Assembly (NCBI GenBank): GCA_020831635.1
Contig: JAFIGC010000008.1
Coordinates: 1-64,000 of the forward strand
DNA length: 64,000 nucleotides
DNA from: Verrucomicrobiota bacterium
GTDB taxonomy: Bacteria; Verrucomicrobiota; Kiritimatiellia; SS1-B-03-39; UBA6053
Direction of reading: 5' to 3'
The first letter of the stretch is position 1, and the number at the start of each line of letters is the position of its first letter. Below, in pieces: positions 37,302 to 46,898 of this stretch. The notes under the pieces were generated by a model, which saw only the letters and a list, made by a program, of their open reading frames with translations, ran no database searches and was not told the DNA's origin. A program made the translations under genes and the position numbers.

Positions 37302-37815
37302 ATGAATATCCTCTACGTCATGACCGACCAGCACAACGAGCTTGCACCGGTTATGAGAATCATCCCCAAGTTCTCACTCCGCATCTTGACCGGTTTTCCG
37401 CCAATGCGACCGGCTTCCGGCATGCCTACACCGCCAATCCGATCTGCCCCCCCACCTGGGCATCCCTCCTTTCAGGCCAGTATTGCCACAACCACGGCTA
37501 CTACGGCCTCAGCGGTCCACGCCCGGCGGGACTTCCCCATTTCTTGGGTCATTTCCGCGATCACGGGTATCGCAGCGCCCTCATCGGCAAAGGTCAGTTG
37601 CCCAACGACCCCGAGGACTGGCTCGAAGGCGCGGCGTCACCGTCCGCGACTGCGACGTGCTCTCCGCCCATAACTGCGGGGCCGTCTTCTCCAGTCACAA
37701 CTTCGACCGCGCCGTAGTCAAAGACATCCTCTTCGAGAACATCCGCATCGAGGGCCGCCCCATCCGCGATGTCGACGCAGATTTCATCCGCAACCGAAAA
37801 GTCAGAATCGTGTGA
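37302..37815 (+). pseudogene. Chimeric remnant: frameshifted sulfatase N-terminus joined to a beta-helix (GH28-like) C-terminus
   Basis: MNILYVMTDQHNELA (frame of 37302), then TPHLDRFSANATGFRHAYTANPICPPTWASLLSGQYCHNHGYYG (frame of 37277), then GVTVRDCDVLSAHNCGAVFSSHNFDRAVVKDILFENIRIEGR (frame of 37483, from 37633). Confidence 0.8.
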
Positions 37816-37825
37816 ACCCCCCGTG

Positions 37826-37892
37826 CCTTGGTGCCTCCGTGAGTATACTCGTTGATGGGTATTGGTTCTCACAGAAGCACCAAGGCACGGAG
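37826..37892. repeat. Inverted repeat GTGCCTTGGTGCCTCCGTGAG ... CTCACAGAAGCACCAAGGCAC
   Basis: Arms read directly with about two mismatches. Confidence 0.65.
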
Positions 37893-37929
37893 GGGATTGG
37901 TATATTGGGCAGATTGCGATTCCGTTTTC

Positions 37930-38005
37930 CTCTCTGCACTCTCTGCGTCCTCCTGCTCAAAAAATAGGGCGGATTGGAACGGATGTTACGATTAGGATTA
38001 GGGTT
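37930..38005 (+). repeat. Composite intergenic repeat copy (TTTTCCTCTCTGCACTCTCTGCGTCCTCCTGCTCAAA ... GATTAGGATTAGG)
   Basis: Similar string at about 59028-59110. Confidence 0.65.
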
Positions 38006-38141
38006 TCTGGCACGGTAAGTCACTGAGCCAAAATTTCTTATGTTGAACTTGCATGCTTTTCCGTATCATCTTCGGTGAAGGTCCTGAAAATTTATAAATT
38101 TTTTACTAAACAATTATGCCGATCTCATGTATATTTAAAAA

Positions 38142-41100
38142 ATGATAACGTTAACAGAAGCAAGCGGGGAAATTCAAAAACGAAAGGGTTCGGCACTCCT
38201 GGTCACCTTGTTGGTGGTTTCGCTGCTTTTACTCATGGTGCTTGCATTTTCGACATATGTTCGCATGGAACTTCGGAATGTCAGTAACCACCAGGCCGCA
38301 CGGAAAGCGCAGGCGCATGCGGTTTTGGGGCTTCATCTTGGGTTGGCCCGGTTGCAGGAAACCGCGGGACCGGATCAGCGTGCCACCGCGACGGCGTCCA
38401 CAGTGCCCCACCCCGACGCGTCCGCGGGAAATCCGCGACCCGGCACGGGCTACTGGTCAGGAGTGTGGCAAGCGGGTCCCTCCCAAAGATCGGACGGGCG
38501 TGAGCCGCAACCGGTTCTCTTGGACTGGCTGGTGTCCGGGCGGGAAACGGCCACCTCGTCCGAAACGGTCACGCCGGGTCAATATCAATCTGGATTACAG
38601 TCGGACGGACAAACCGTACGGAGCGACGAAGTCGTGTTGGTGGGCTCGGGGTCCCTGGGTCACACGGGAAACGGCAGTGGGGTTTCCCCGGAGCTTTACG
38701 TGGTGGCGCCGCGGGTTCATGCGGCTGAAGATTTGGCTTACGCTTATTGGGTAGGGGATGAAAATGTAAAAGCCCGCATCAATCTCCATGACGATGCCCC
38801 GGACAACACCGTAGACGCGCTCCGGCGCTTCTTTGCCCCCAAATCGGCTCCGGTGAACGCCATGGCTGACCTGGAGTCCCTGCCCCGGTTTGACGACCGT
38901 TGGGAGCGATTGGTCTCCGTACCCGGACTGAGTCTGATGTATCCTGATGCGGCCCCGTGGTTAAAACGCAACTTTCACCAGGCGAGCCTGCATGCGGCCT
39001 CCGTGCTTTCGGACCCCCTGCGAGGCGGGCTCAAGCGGGACCTGTCCCTGGCCTTCGAACTGGAGGACGCACAATTCAACCGCTCGGAGTTTGCCCTGGC
39101 CATGAGTCCCGGGGACCCGGTGCGCACCAATATCAACCAGAGTTTCAGCAACAAAGCCGTGTTTGCAGAGCGGGATCCGGCGTTGTATCAGTTCGATTCC
39201 GGTGCCAACCCGAACGTGGATTATTTGGCCGGGCCCACTTGGCATTACCTGCGCGATTTTTACCGCTTGTACAAAGAGGCGGATCCGAGCACCGGCGCGC
39301 TGTCCAGCCGCCCCATGAGCCCCAACCGGCAAGCCTCGGGAAACAGCAATCCCAATTCGTTCATCAAAAGTTTCACGGTTCCAAACATCGGGTATGACAA
39401 TGATTCCAACGCGCTGCGTCAGCGGCACGGGACCCAGACCAAAGTCCTGCCCACGGGGGTGGAGGTGCATCCCGAGTTCCAGCGCTTGATCCTGCTATTT
39501 GGCCTTGCGGAAATCAACGGGGTGGTGCATCTGGTGGTCGAACCCATGGCCGTGGTCCACAATCCCTACAATGTGCCCGTCGAAATGTCCGGCATGATGG
39601 GCACTTGGACAAACCTGGATCAAGCCATCCGGGTGGAAACCTTTTATCCGGGCGCGGGGGACGGCAATGAGATCACCCCGCACGAACCGGAATACAACGG
39701 GAACTTTTGGGCCGGTGGCGGCATGGAACTCGGCCAAATCATTCACGGTGAAGGCAGTGACACGACCTTCACGTTTCTCTTGACGGAAAGCGGCACCGGA
39801 TCCAGCGGACCGGTACGTTTCGAGCCCGGGGAGATCAAATATTTCACCACCGGCCTTTCCGGCACCGAAGTGGTCAGCCCGGGGGATGTGAAAATATTCC
39901 GTCTCCGGGAAGGGCTCAATCCGAACACCCTGTTTCAAGGATATGGCTATGCCTATCCCTTGGAATACACAAGGCGCTTGCCGGTTGGCCCCCCTTGGTT
40001 TCAGCACGGTCCGATGGTGATGCCCCCCGGCGGCACCGTGTTTGGCCGGTTGATCCCCACGCCCGGTCCCCACGGCGGCACCCGTGTGGATCAGCCTGGA
40101 ATCGGTTCCCAAGGGGACCTCGCGGGCGGTCCCCGAGAATTTGGCGGGCTCCACCTCTACCACATCCGTCAAAATCAGCTCAACGACAACTTTGAAAACC
40201 TCTTTTTCGACACCCAGGGCTCCCCCCTCTACATCAGGCCACATACCCAGCGGCACATGATCCCCTACGCGGACCTTCGAGAGTTGCGGCTCTGGCCCAG
40301 TGAGCTTGTGGGTGGTCAATTTTGGAGATCCGGTCAGCCCAAACGACGGTTCAACGAGGCGGAACTCCAACGGGTGATGTATTTCGCGGCCAACGACCTC
40401 TATCTCAAACCGATTAACGACGACCAGACCCGGTCCAGTAACATCAATCCCTTCGAAGTGTTTACCCACCACAATCCCAGGGCTCCGATCGGGGTGCCCT
40501 GGGAATCAGGTGGACGCGGGGTCAATGGCACCCGGATCGTGCATACTTGGAACGCCCACAACCGGCACCTGGAGGACGGCCGGCCAGACGGCGTCATCGG
40601 CACCGGACTTGACGGACGGCGGGGACTTTGGGGCGATGGCCTTTTCGCGCAGGAGGGAGGCACTGAATCGGTGGTGTTGTACGAAACGCCTCGGCAACCC
40701 ATGCTGAACATGCAACAGCTTGGCCAGGCCAACCTTTCCTTCTGGTCCCACCAACCCATGTTTGCCCTCGGGAACTCCAGGGCCAGCCCCTACATCGAAC
40801 GGGACCGCGTCTGGCACGGATCACCCGTCACCGGCAATGTGGTCTCCTTCCAGTTCGACAACGCCTATCTGCTCAACGAAGCCCTTTGGGACGGATATTT
40901 TTTCTCCGGGGTCACGGGATGGAACGGCCCCAATGCGCCTTCGGACGCTCTCGGAACCGCACTGGAAAACTTCGTGGACGATCCGGCGTCCATTCCATTT
41001 GCAAACCCCAGGATGCGTCTTTTGCAACGGGAGGTTGCGCATCCCGGGGATCTGGGTCTCGACCTCTCCGAATACAGTGCCCCCCAATCACCTGCCAGCC

Positions 41101-41960
41101 CCCTGCGCCCACACAATCGCATGGCCCAACACGTCCTGCTGGAGGGCGGATTCAATGTCAACAGCACGTCCGTTGATGTCTGGAAGGCCATGCTTTCCGG
41201 TTTGTCCGGTCAAGGAGCCATTCGCGTGAATGCAAACGGACAACTGAACCTCGAACCTGAAAACGACGGTATTCTTCCCTTCGGGAGCCATGGCGCTTAC
41301 CTCGGGGGGACCTCGCCCGGAGAGGCTTACAGCGGACATCGTCCCCTGAATTCCCAAGAGGTGGACCAATTGGCCAACGCCATTGTCTTGGAAATCCAGG
41401 AACGCATCGCCGCCAGGGGCGGACCGTTCCTCTCCATGGCGGAGTTCGTGAACCGCCGCCTGATACCCGGTGGCGATGCCCACGCGTCCCAAGGAATGGC
41501 GGGCGTACTCCAAGCCGCGATCGATCGGGTGGACGCGCTCAACCGCGACGTGGAAGATGACTGGGGAATCGAAACGAATCTCGACGATTTTTTTCGCCAC
41601 AATGGGAACTTGGATGAAGTCCGCGTGCCCTATGTCGCCCCGGAAGCCTTCGGGGAAACCACCCGCCGCGGGATGAGCCGACACTTGGATCAACGCGCCA
41701 TTCTTTCCGCCATCGGCGCCGCCGCCACCGTCCGCTCCGACACCTTCCGGATCCGCGCCTACGGGAGCAATATCGGGGACCCGAACACCCCCGGGGCGGC
41801 GGAAGCCTGGTGCGAGGCCATCGTCCAGCGAATCCCGGACTTCGTGGACCCCGCCGACGATGCCGCATCCTCCTTGGCAAACGTGAATCCAATCAACCAA
41901 CGCTTCGGAAGACAGTATCGCATCGTGTCCTTCCGATGGCTGAACCCCGAAGACCTGTAA
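38142..41960 (+). CDS. Large pseudopilin-like protein, resembles Verru_Chthon cassette protein A
   Basis: 1272 aa; KRKGSALLVTLLVVSLLLLMVLAFSTYVRMELRN prepilin-like N-terminus. Confidence 0.75.
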   Translation: MITLTEASGEIQKRKGSALLVTLLVVSLLLLMVLAFSTYVRMELRNVSNHQAARKAQAHAVLGLHLGLARLQETAGPDQRATATASTVPHPDASAGNPRPGTGYWSGVWQAGPSQRSDGREPQPVLLDWLVSGRETATSSETVTPGQYQSGLQSDGQTVRSDEVVLVGSGSLGHTGNGSGVSPELYVVAPRVHAAEDLAYAYWVGDENVKARINLHDDAPDNTVDALRRFFAPKSAPVNAMADLESLPRFDDRWERLVSVPGLSLMYPDAAPWLKRNFHQASLHAASVLSDPLRGGLKRDLSLAFELEDAQFNRSEFALAMSPGDPVRTNINQSFSNKAVFAERDPALYQFDSGANPNVDYLAGPTWHYLRDFYRLYKEADPSTGALSSRPMSPNRQASGNSNPNSFIKSFTVPNIGYDNDSNALRQRHGTQTKVLPTGVEVHPEFQRLILLFGLAEINGVVHLVVEPMAVVHNPYNVPVEMSGMMGTWTNLDQAIRVETFYPGAGDGNEITPHEPEYNGNFWAGGGMELGQIIHGEGSDTTFTFLLTESGTGSSGPVRFEPGEIKYFTTGLSGTEVVSPGDVKIFRLREGLNPNTLFQGYGYAYPLEYTRRLPVGPPWFQHGPMVMPPGGTVFGRLIPTPGPHGGTRVDQPGIGSQGDLAGGPREFGGLHLYHIRQNQLNDNFENLFFDTQGSPLYIRPHTQRHMIPYADLRELRLWPSELVGGQFWRSGQPKRRFNEAELQRVMYFAANDLYLKPINDDQTRSSNINPFEVFTHHNPRAPIGVPWESGGRGVNGTRIVHTWNAHNRHLEDGRPDGVIGTGLDGRRGLWGDGLFAQEGGTESVVLYETPRQPMLNMQQLGQANLSFWSHQPMFALGNSRASPYIERDRVWHGSPVTGNVVSFQFDNAYLLNEALWDGYFFSGVTGWNGPNAPSDALGTALENFVDDPASIPFANPRMRLLQREVAHPGDLGLDLSEYSAPQSPASPLRPHNRMAQHVLLEGGFNVNSTSVDVWKAMLSGLSGQGAIRVNANGQLNLEPENDGILPFGSHGAYLGGTSPGEAYSGHRPLNSQEVDQLANAIVLEIQERIAARGGPFLSMAEFVNRRLIPGGDAHASQGMAGVLQAAIDRVDALNRDVEDDWGIETNLDDFFRHNGNLDEVRVPYVAPEAFGETTRRGMSRHLDQRAILSAIGAAATVRSDTFRIRAYGSNIGDPNTPGAAEAWCEAIVQRIPDFVDPADDAASSLANVNPINQRFGRQYRIVSFRWLNPEDL
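38143..38156. promoter_or_regulatory. LacI-type operator-like palindrome TGATAACGTTAACA overlapping the predicted start codon
   Basis: 13/14 to consensus. Confidence 0.7.
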
Positions 41961-42724
41961 TGGACCGCCCCATGATCCGTATCGTTACCTTTCGAACTTA
42001 CTTTTTTCTTTTTGCCGCAGGACTTCTGAACCTTGGGGCCATTGCAAATCCCCAGCCATTGGGAAACGAAGAGCCCCCGACCATCGATGTCAAATTCCGC
42101 TGCCTGGGTTGGCGCCTTTCCCCGCAGAATCCTTTTGAATATTATTCCCAAGGGGAGTGGGTCGCCATCGAGGATCTGAACACCTTCCAACGCAGCCGGA
42201 AACCCTACCACTACATCGGTCCGAATCCCGTCGTATTTTACATGCGGAATCCCGACGGGGAGCCCGAACCCGTCGCCGAGGTCGATTTTTCGGACGAATA
42301 CCTCGAGCCTCTGCTCCTGTTCACCCGATTACGCCGTCCGGACGGAGACGGTCACCGCTACCACGCTTTGCTCTTCGAAGATCATGACAGTGTGTTCCCT
42401 CCCGGCTCCTTTCGCTTCGTGAACATGACCCCAATGGCCCTGTATGGCAAACTTGGAGAGAAAGAGTTTCAACTCGATTCCCGTAGACAGTTGAACATCA
42501 CCCCCGGCATCGAATCCACACAGCGGGCCGTCTTTTTCCTGTTGGCGACCCGGGAGGAGTCGGGGGAATTAAGAGCCCTGCAAAGCACCTACATGCAATA
42601 TGATGCCGACACCAAACACCTGACCTTCGTTCTGCCACACCCCAATGGACGCGGGAACGTCAACACCTTCACCATTACCGAGCGCAAGTCGCACGGCCAA
42701 GATCAACCCCGCACAGAGCCCTGA
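41960..42724 (+). CDS. Secreted hypothetical protein translationally coupled to the pseudopilin-like gene
   Basis: ATG overlaps the previous stop (TAATG); signal peptide FRTYFFLFAAGLLNLGAIANP; 254 aa. Confidence 0.7.
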   Translation: MDRPMIRIVTFRTYFFLFAAGLLNLGAIANPQPLGNEEPPTIDVKFRCLGWRLSPQNPFEYYSQGEWVAIEDLNTFQRSRKPYHYIGPNPVVFYMRNPDGEPEPVAEVDFSDEYLEPLLLFTRLRRPDGDGHRYHALLFEDHDSVFPPGSFRFVNMTPMALYGKLGEKEFQLDSRRQLNITPGIESTQRAVFFLLATREESGELRALQSTYMQYDADTKHLTFVLPHPNGRGNVNTFTITERKSHGQDQPRTEP

Positions 42725-42748
42725 CCGCTCCCCGCGCGTCAAGATCCT

Positions 42749-43009
42749 TCAGTGCAGGCAGGGTCCGGGTTTGCAAAAGGGGGACGGAGGCGGGCGACAG
42801 ACGCTGTACCAGCAGGCATCGACTCCGGCCTCTGCCAGGCAGTCCAGAAGCTCCACGGCCTCTTTCAGATCGGGCACGCCGCTGTTGGGACGACATTCGA
42901 ATCGCAGGGGGGGCCAGGGGTACCTGGATTTGCCGGTCGGGGAATCAATTCGCAGGTTACGCCCATGGGTGGAGAAAGGGCAGTAGAAATCCGCCCCTTC
43001 ACAAGAGAC
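42749..43009 (-). pseudogene. In-frame open extension downstream of the stop of 43010-45190, probable coding remnant
   Basis: 86 codons: VSCEGADFYCPFSTHGRNLRIDSPTGKSRYPWPPLRFECRPNSGVPDLKEAVELLDCLAEAGVDACWYSVCRPPPSPFCKPGPCLH*; no start codon near its beginning. Confidence 0.4.
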
Positions 43010-45190
43010 TCAGTCGAGAACCTGAATGACTTCGATTTGGTTGACCTGGGGGCGGTCGCCTCGTATCTCGATTTCCAACCGAACCCGAGCGCTTGTGATC
43101 TCCTCGAACCTCACATCCACGGGAAACTCATTGCCGGAAGAAACATCCACCCAGTTCCCTTCCACTTCCGCCTGTAGTTTCCACGAATTCACTGGCCGCC
43201 CCATCACCTTCAGGTGGTTGAATACCACCGGTTCCTCCCATTCAAGGGTGAGATACTGGAGGTCTTGCGTCCCCCCTCTCCAATAGGTGAGCTCATCCAG
43301 ATCATTGGCAAACGTGGGCGGATTGCGCCCGAAGGACGCGGTAGCGGAAATTTTCGCCAGCGGCGCGTGGTTCGGATTCCGTTGAAACACAAATTCCGCT
43401 GCGACGGGGAGTCCGAATAACACGTTGTCGAGAAACGCGCCCGCAGTGACCGTGGTCGTTTCGGCAAGCTCCAGGGGGCCGGTGGACTCAGGGGACTCGC
43501 GGTCGGGCACCGACCCGTCGAGGGTGTAACGTATCCGGAAATTGTCGCGGGCGGGCCGAAGGTGGATCCGCGTGATTTTCCCGGCCAAAAACTGCCCGCC
43601 CTCCGGCTCGATTTGCACCGCCGCCTCTCCGGCAAGTTCGGGTCCGGGCAGGTGCGCGAACAGGGAATGGGGCGGGCCATGGTTGTCGGGGCCAAATTCA
43701 ACATTGCGCCAGTTCGCGGCGTCTTCGACATTCATCAGAATTCCGCCCTTGTAAAACCCGTCGAACACCACCCCGTCAAAGTCCGTTTCCCCCCGAAAGA
43801 CGGCATAGACCCCCGTGGGCACCCCGGGCTGCTCCCAGAGTTCCGGGTCCGCCGGCCGCCCCCTGTGCACAAAGCGACTGTGCCAAGGATCCACGCTTGG
43901 ATTGGGTTGCAGACGGGAACGGGGACGAAAGACCACCCGTGCCCGCGTCGGATCCTCGCTGTGCACCACCATACGCCCATTGGGTCCGAGGACAAAACTG
44001 GCCCCGGAAGTACGTTGCGAGGGGGTGGCGTTGGGATTGACCCGTTCGGGACGGAAATACGCCCCCTCGAAAAGCAAATCCCGGGTCAGGGGCCGTTCCG
44101 GAGTCCCGAACATCAAGGTACCGTCGATTCCATAGGTTCCCATGTTGGAGGTCACCATCGGCGTCGGGCAGCCCATGCCCGCGCCGTCCAACAAAATGGT
44201 GGTCGTGCCCTCTCGGCTGTAGAAACTGCCCCGGTTTCCGTTTCCAATGAAACTGTCCTCCGCGATGATCAAGGTTCCGCGTGAAAAGGTCAGCCGGTCG
44301 CTCGGGCCGCCGTTCACCCCGATCACCTCCAGGGAACTGTGTTCCCCGGTGTCAATGTGCACCCAGTGGGTAATGTCCCGGACATAACCGGAACGAGGCT
44401 CCGGTAGATCAAAGTAGTTGCAAAACCGCATGAAAGTGTGCTCGCGTCCCTCCCGGTTTCCGAATCCGCCCGTCTGGGTGCCGGCCCCCAGGTGGGCGCC
44501 GTCCTTCACCCACAAATTTCCAGTGATGGTGTAGCGCACATTGTAGCTGGCGTTCCGCTCCACGGTCAAATGACGGATCATGTACGCCCCCAGATGATCC
44601 CGATTGCCGGGCTGAATCGCGGAGTATTCCTCATCGGCAGCCGGCAGCAGAATGTCGCCGTCGAAGCGTCCATTGTGACGGTCCACCCCTCGGCGCCCGC
44701 CGGTGGCCTCTTCTTCCCAGGGGGACTCGGTCAGAACCTCGCCGCGCTCATTCAGCCAATTTTGCGCTTCCATGGCGTTTCCGCTCTCTCCGGGACGCGC
44801 CCAGACGATGGCGGGACGAGGCACCCACGTCTCTTCCGACCAACGCCCCAAGGTCCCCTCCGTCGTTTCCACTGCCCAAAGGGTATTGCGTTCTCTCTCC
44901 TGAAGTTCCGCTTCGGTCAAGTCTCTCTGCGGATGGAACGTCTGCTCCCCCCCCTGCGAACGAATCATGTGAATCTGGTTCAATGGCAGGGACTGAAGCC
45001 CGCCATGCCGCGGGGAACGCAGCACCAGCAGTTCCGCGTTCGGATGCCGGAACAATACTTCCGCCCGCGTGGTCACCTGATCCACGAGTGTGATTTCCGC
45101 GATCTCCGCCCAAGCGAAACGGGACGGGATCAGAAATGCACCCAAAAGGAAAATTTTCAGCGTGAAAAAGGATGTATTGCGTGTGTTCAT
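43010..45190 (-). CDS. Secreted beta-helix-like protein with chitobiase-C-like and F5/8-type C-like domains
   Basis: From MNTRNTSFFTLKIFLLGAFLIPSRFAWA; IHLRPARDNFRIRYTLDGSVPDRESPES resembles CHB_HEX_C; C-terminal discoidin-like; paralogous to 46989-48545. Confidence 0.75.
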   Translation of the reverse strand: MNTRNTSFFTLKIFLLGAFLIPSRFAWAEIAEITLVDQVTTRAEVLFRHPNAELLVLRSPRHGGLQSLPLNQIHMIRSQGGEQTFHPQRDLTEAELQERERNTLWAVETTEGTLGRWSEETWVPRPAIVWARPGESGNAMEAQNWLNERGEVLTESPWEEEATGGRRGVDRHNGRFDGDILLPAADEEYSAIQPGNRDHLGAYMIRHLTVERNASYNVRYTITGNLWVKDGAHLGAGTQTGGFGNREGREHTFMRFCNYFDLPEPRSGYVRDITHWVHIDTGEHSSLEVIGVNGGPSDRLTFSRGTLIIAEDSFIGNGNRGSFYSREGTTTILLDGAGMGCPTPMVTSNMGTYGIDGTLMFGTPERPLTRDLLFEGAYFRPERVNPNATPSQRTSGASFVLGPNGRMVVHSEDPTRARVVFRPRSRLQPNPSVDPWHSRFVHRGRPADPELWEQPGVPTGVYAVFRGETDFDGVVFDGFYKGGILMNVEDAANWRNVEFGPDNHGPPHSLFAHLPGPELAGEAAVQIEPEGGQFLAGKITRIHLRPARDNFRIRYTLDGSVPDRESPESTGPLELAETTTVTAGAFLDNVLFGLPVAAEFVFQRNPNHAPLAKISATASFGRNPPTFANDLDELTYWRGGTQDLQYLTLEWEEPVVFNHLKVMGRPVNSWKLQAEVEGNWVDVSSGNEFPVDVRFEEITSARVRLEIEIRGDRPQVNQIEVIQVLD

Positions 45191-45261
45191 GTTGTGCTCC
45201 AGATGATTGAGTCGGATTCTTTCAGGAATCCCCTTGACGTTTATTGCGACCAAAGCGCGAT

Positions 45262-45275
45262 GTAAACGTTAACAC
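45262..45275. promoter_or_regulatory. LacI-type operator-like palindrome TGTAAACGTTAACA
   Basis: 13/14 to consensus; about 72 bp upstream of 43010-45190. Confidence 0.75.
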
Positions 45276-45497
45276 TCCCATCCCTTTCCTGACAAGCAGA
45301 AAAAGCTTCGCGAATCGTTTTCTTTGAACCGCCGGTACGCGAAAAAATCCCGAAAACTCCGCCCAAATACCCCCATGAGGCATCCGCTCAAACGCCCCGG
45401 TATCCACAATAGGCGGTGCGCCCCCCCTACTCAACCCTCTGATCTTTTATGATATTTTGTTTTTTTCTGTTGACATCGATACGGCCCCATGGTTTTC

Positions 45498-45511
45498 TGA
45501 TAACGTTAACA
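45498..45511. promoter_or_regulatory. LacI-type operator-like palindrome TGATAACGTTAACA
   Basis: 13/14 to consensus; about 66 bp upstream of the PEP-CTERM gene. Confidence 0.75.
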
Positions 45512-45576
45512 TTAGCAGGTTCCGAGATTCCACTCATGACCATCGACGTTTAGACACAAAAACATGGAGACCGAAC

Positions 45577-46350
45577 ATGACAACAAAAAGATCCAAAACC
45601 ACATTGAAAAACCTAATACTCCTTACCTGCATGGCAGGTGTTTCGAATGCGGCTGTGCTCGTCAGCGGCAGTTACACCCAAGACTTCAATTCGTATGAGG
45701 GAACCCAATCGTCGCTGCCCACCGGATGGGCCCTCAACTTTAGCGCCGAAGAAACCCATAACGGGACACTCACCCGCAGCCTTGGCTTTTCCGGTGACGC
45801 GCATACAGATATCCTGAACACAACTGGCGGATCCCCACGCGGGGTATGGGCGGCCCGGGACAACGAGACGTCAGAGGATTACCATCCGACCATGACCTTT
45901 AATGGCACCAACCGGAACACAATTTTCGTCTTGTCCTTGACCAACGACGACTCGTTCACGTGGACGGAGGCGGATGTCAGCTTTGCCTATAAGCAAATCA
46001 CGGAGGGGTTACGCGCCGCCACGGGTAGTTTCTCTTACAGCACGGACAACGGCGCCAACTGGCTGACGTCCGGAGATATCGCCAACCATACAACTACCGT
46101 GAACACCGAGGAACATGTATTTTTGAGCGACACCGTGGTCACACCCCGAAGTGGACTGATCACAGACCTGTCGGTGCTTCCGAGTGAAACCCTCATGTTG
46201 CGTTGGAACTTAAACACGAGCGCCGGGGATGGGCGCAATTCCATGCTTGGATTCGATGACGTCAACGTGGTGGTAATCCCTGAACCCGGCACCCTCCTGT
46301 TACTCGGGATTGCCCTGGGTACCCTGGCCCTGTTCCACCGCAGACGCTGA
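45577..46350 (+). CDS. PEP-CTERM sorting domain protein
   Basis: From MTTKRSKTTLKNLILLTCMAGVSNAAV; ends IPEPGTLLLLGIALGTLALFHRRR. Confidence 0.88.
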   Translation: MTTKRSKTTLKNLILLTCMAGVSNAAVLVSGSYTQDFNSYEGTQSSLPTGWALNFSAEETHNGTLTRSLGFSGDAHTDILNTTGGSPRGVWAARDNETSEDYHPTMTFNGTNRNTIFVLSLTNDDSFTWTEADVSFAYKQITEGLRAATGSFSYSTDNGANWLTSGDIANHTTTVNTEEHVFLSDTVVTPRSGLITDLSVLPSETLMLRWNLNTSAGDGRNSMLGFDDVNVVVIPEPGTLLLLGIALGTLALFHRRR

Positions 46351-46444
46351 ATTCCAAATTTCAGAATGTCTGTCATAGCCTTTCCGATCTCGGGAACAGC
46401 GTTTTTCTAGCTCGGAGCCCGGGCTTCGAACCCTTGAATAGAAC

Positions 46445-46704
46445 ATCACCCAAATTTGGCTGTACGGCGATCATTACAAATGGCGGGCCATGCGAACCAA
46501 CGGCATTCCCGAACGCTTCTGCACCGGCGACGCATCGGATGTTGATAAATTCGAGGCCTGGGTCCATACCTAGGAAATCTCTTTCCGCAATCCGAACGAT
46601 CATTGGAGCCACATGGATCTCAACCGTTCCTTCGACATCCCGGACCACTCACCTCCGAAAACGCCGCCCGCTATTTCGACTTCGGGGTGACGCCACACGG
46701 CTGA
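46445..46704 (+). pseudogene. Uronate (glucuronate) isomerase remnant
   Basis: Translation [66 protein letters not shown] resembles UxaC; in-frame TAG, later frame change. Confidence 0.75.
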
Positions 46705-46898
46705 AATGACGTAAACAGACCGTATCCGATCTCATCAGCCATGATGAGATGAACGAAAATATGATCTTTAACAAGTTTTTTGTTTTTTTCATTGGGTTTT
46801 ATGAGGACGAAACCCGCCATCCCATCCCTTTCCAAATCAGGCCCCTTCAAGGGCCTTCATATTTTTTAATTATTGACTTGAATTTTTTCATATCGCAA

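Noticed and set aside
37302-37673. Intact small sulfatase-like gene
   Set aside because: Sulfatase similarity jumps between frames and ends abruptly, so a remnant is the better reading.
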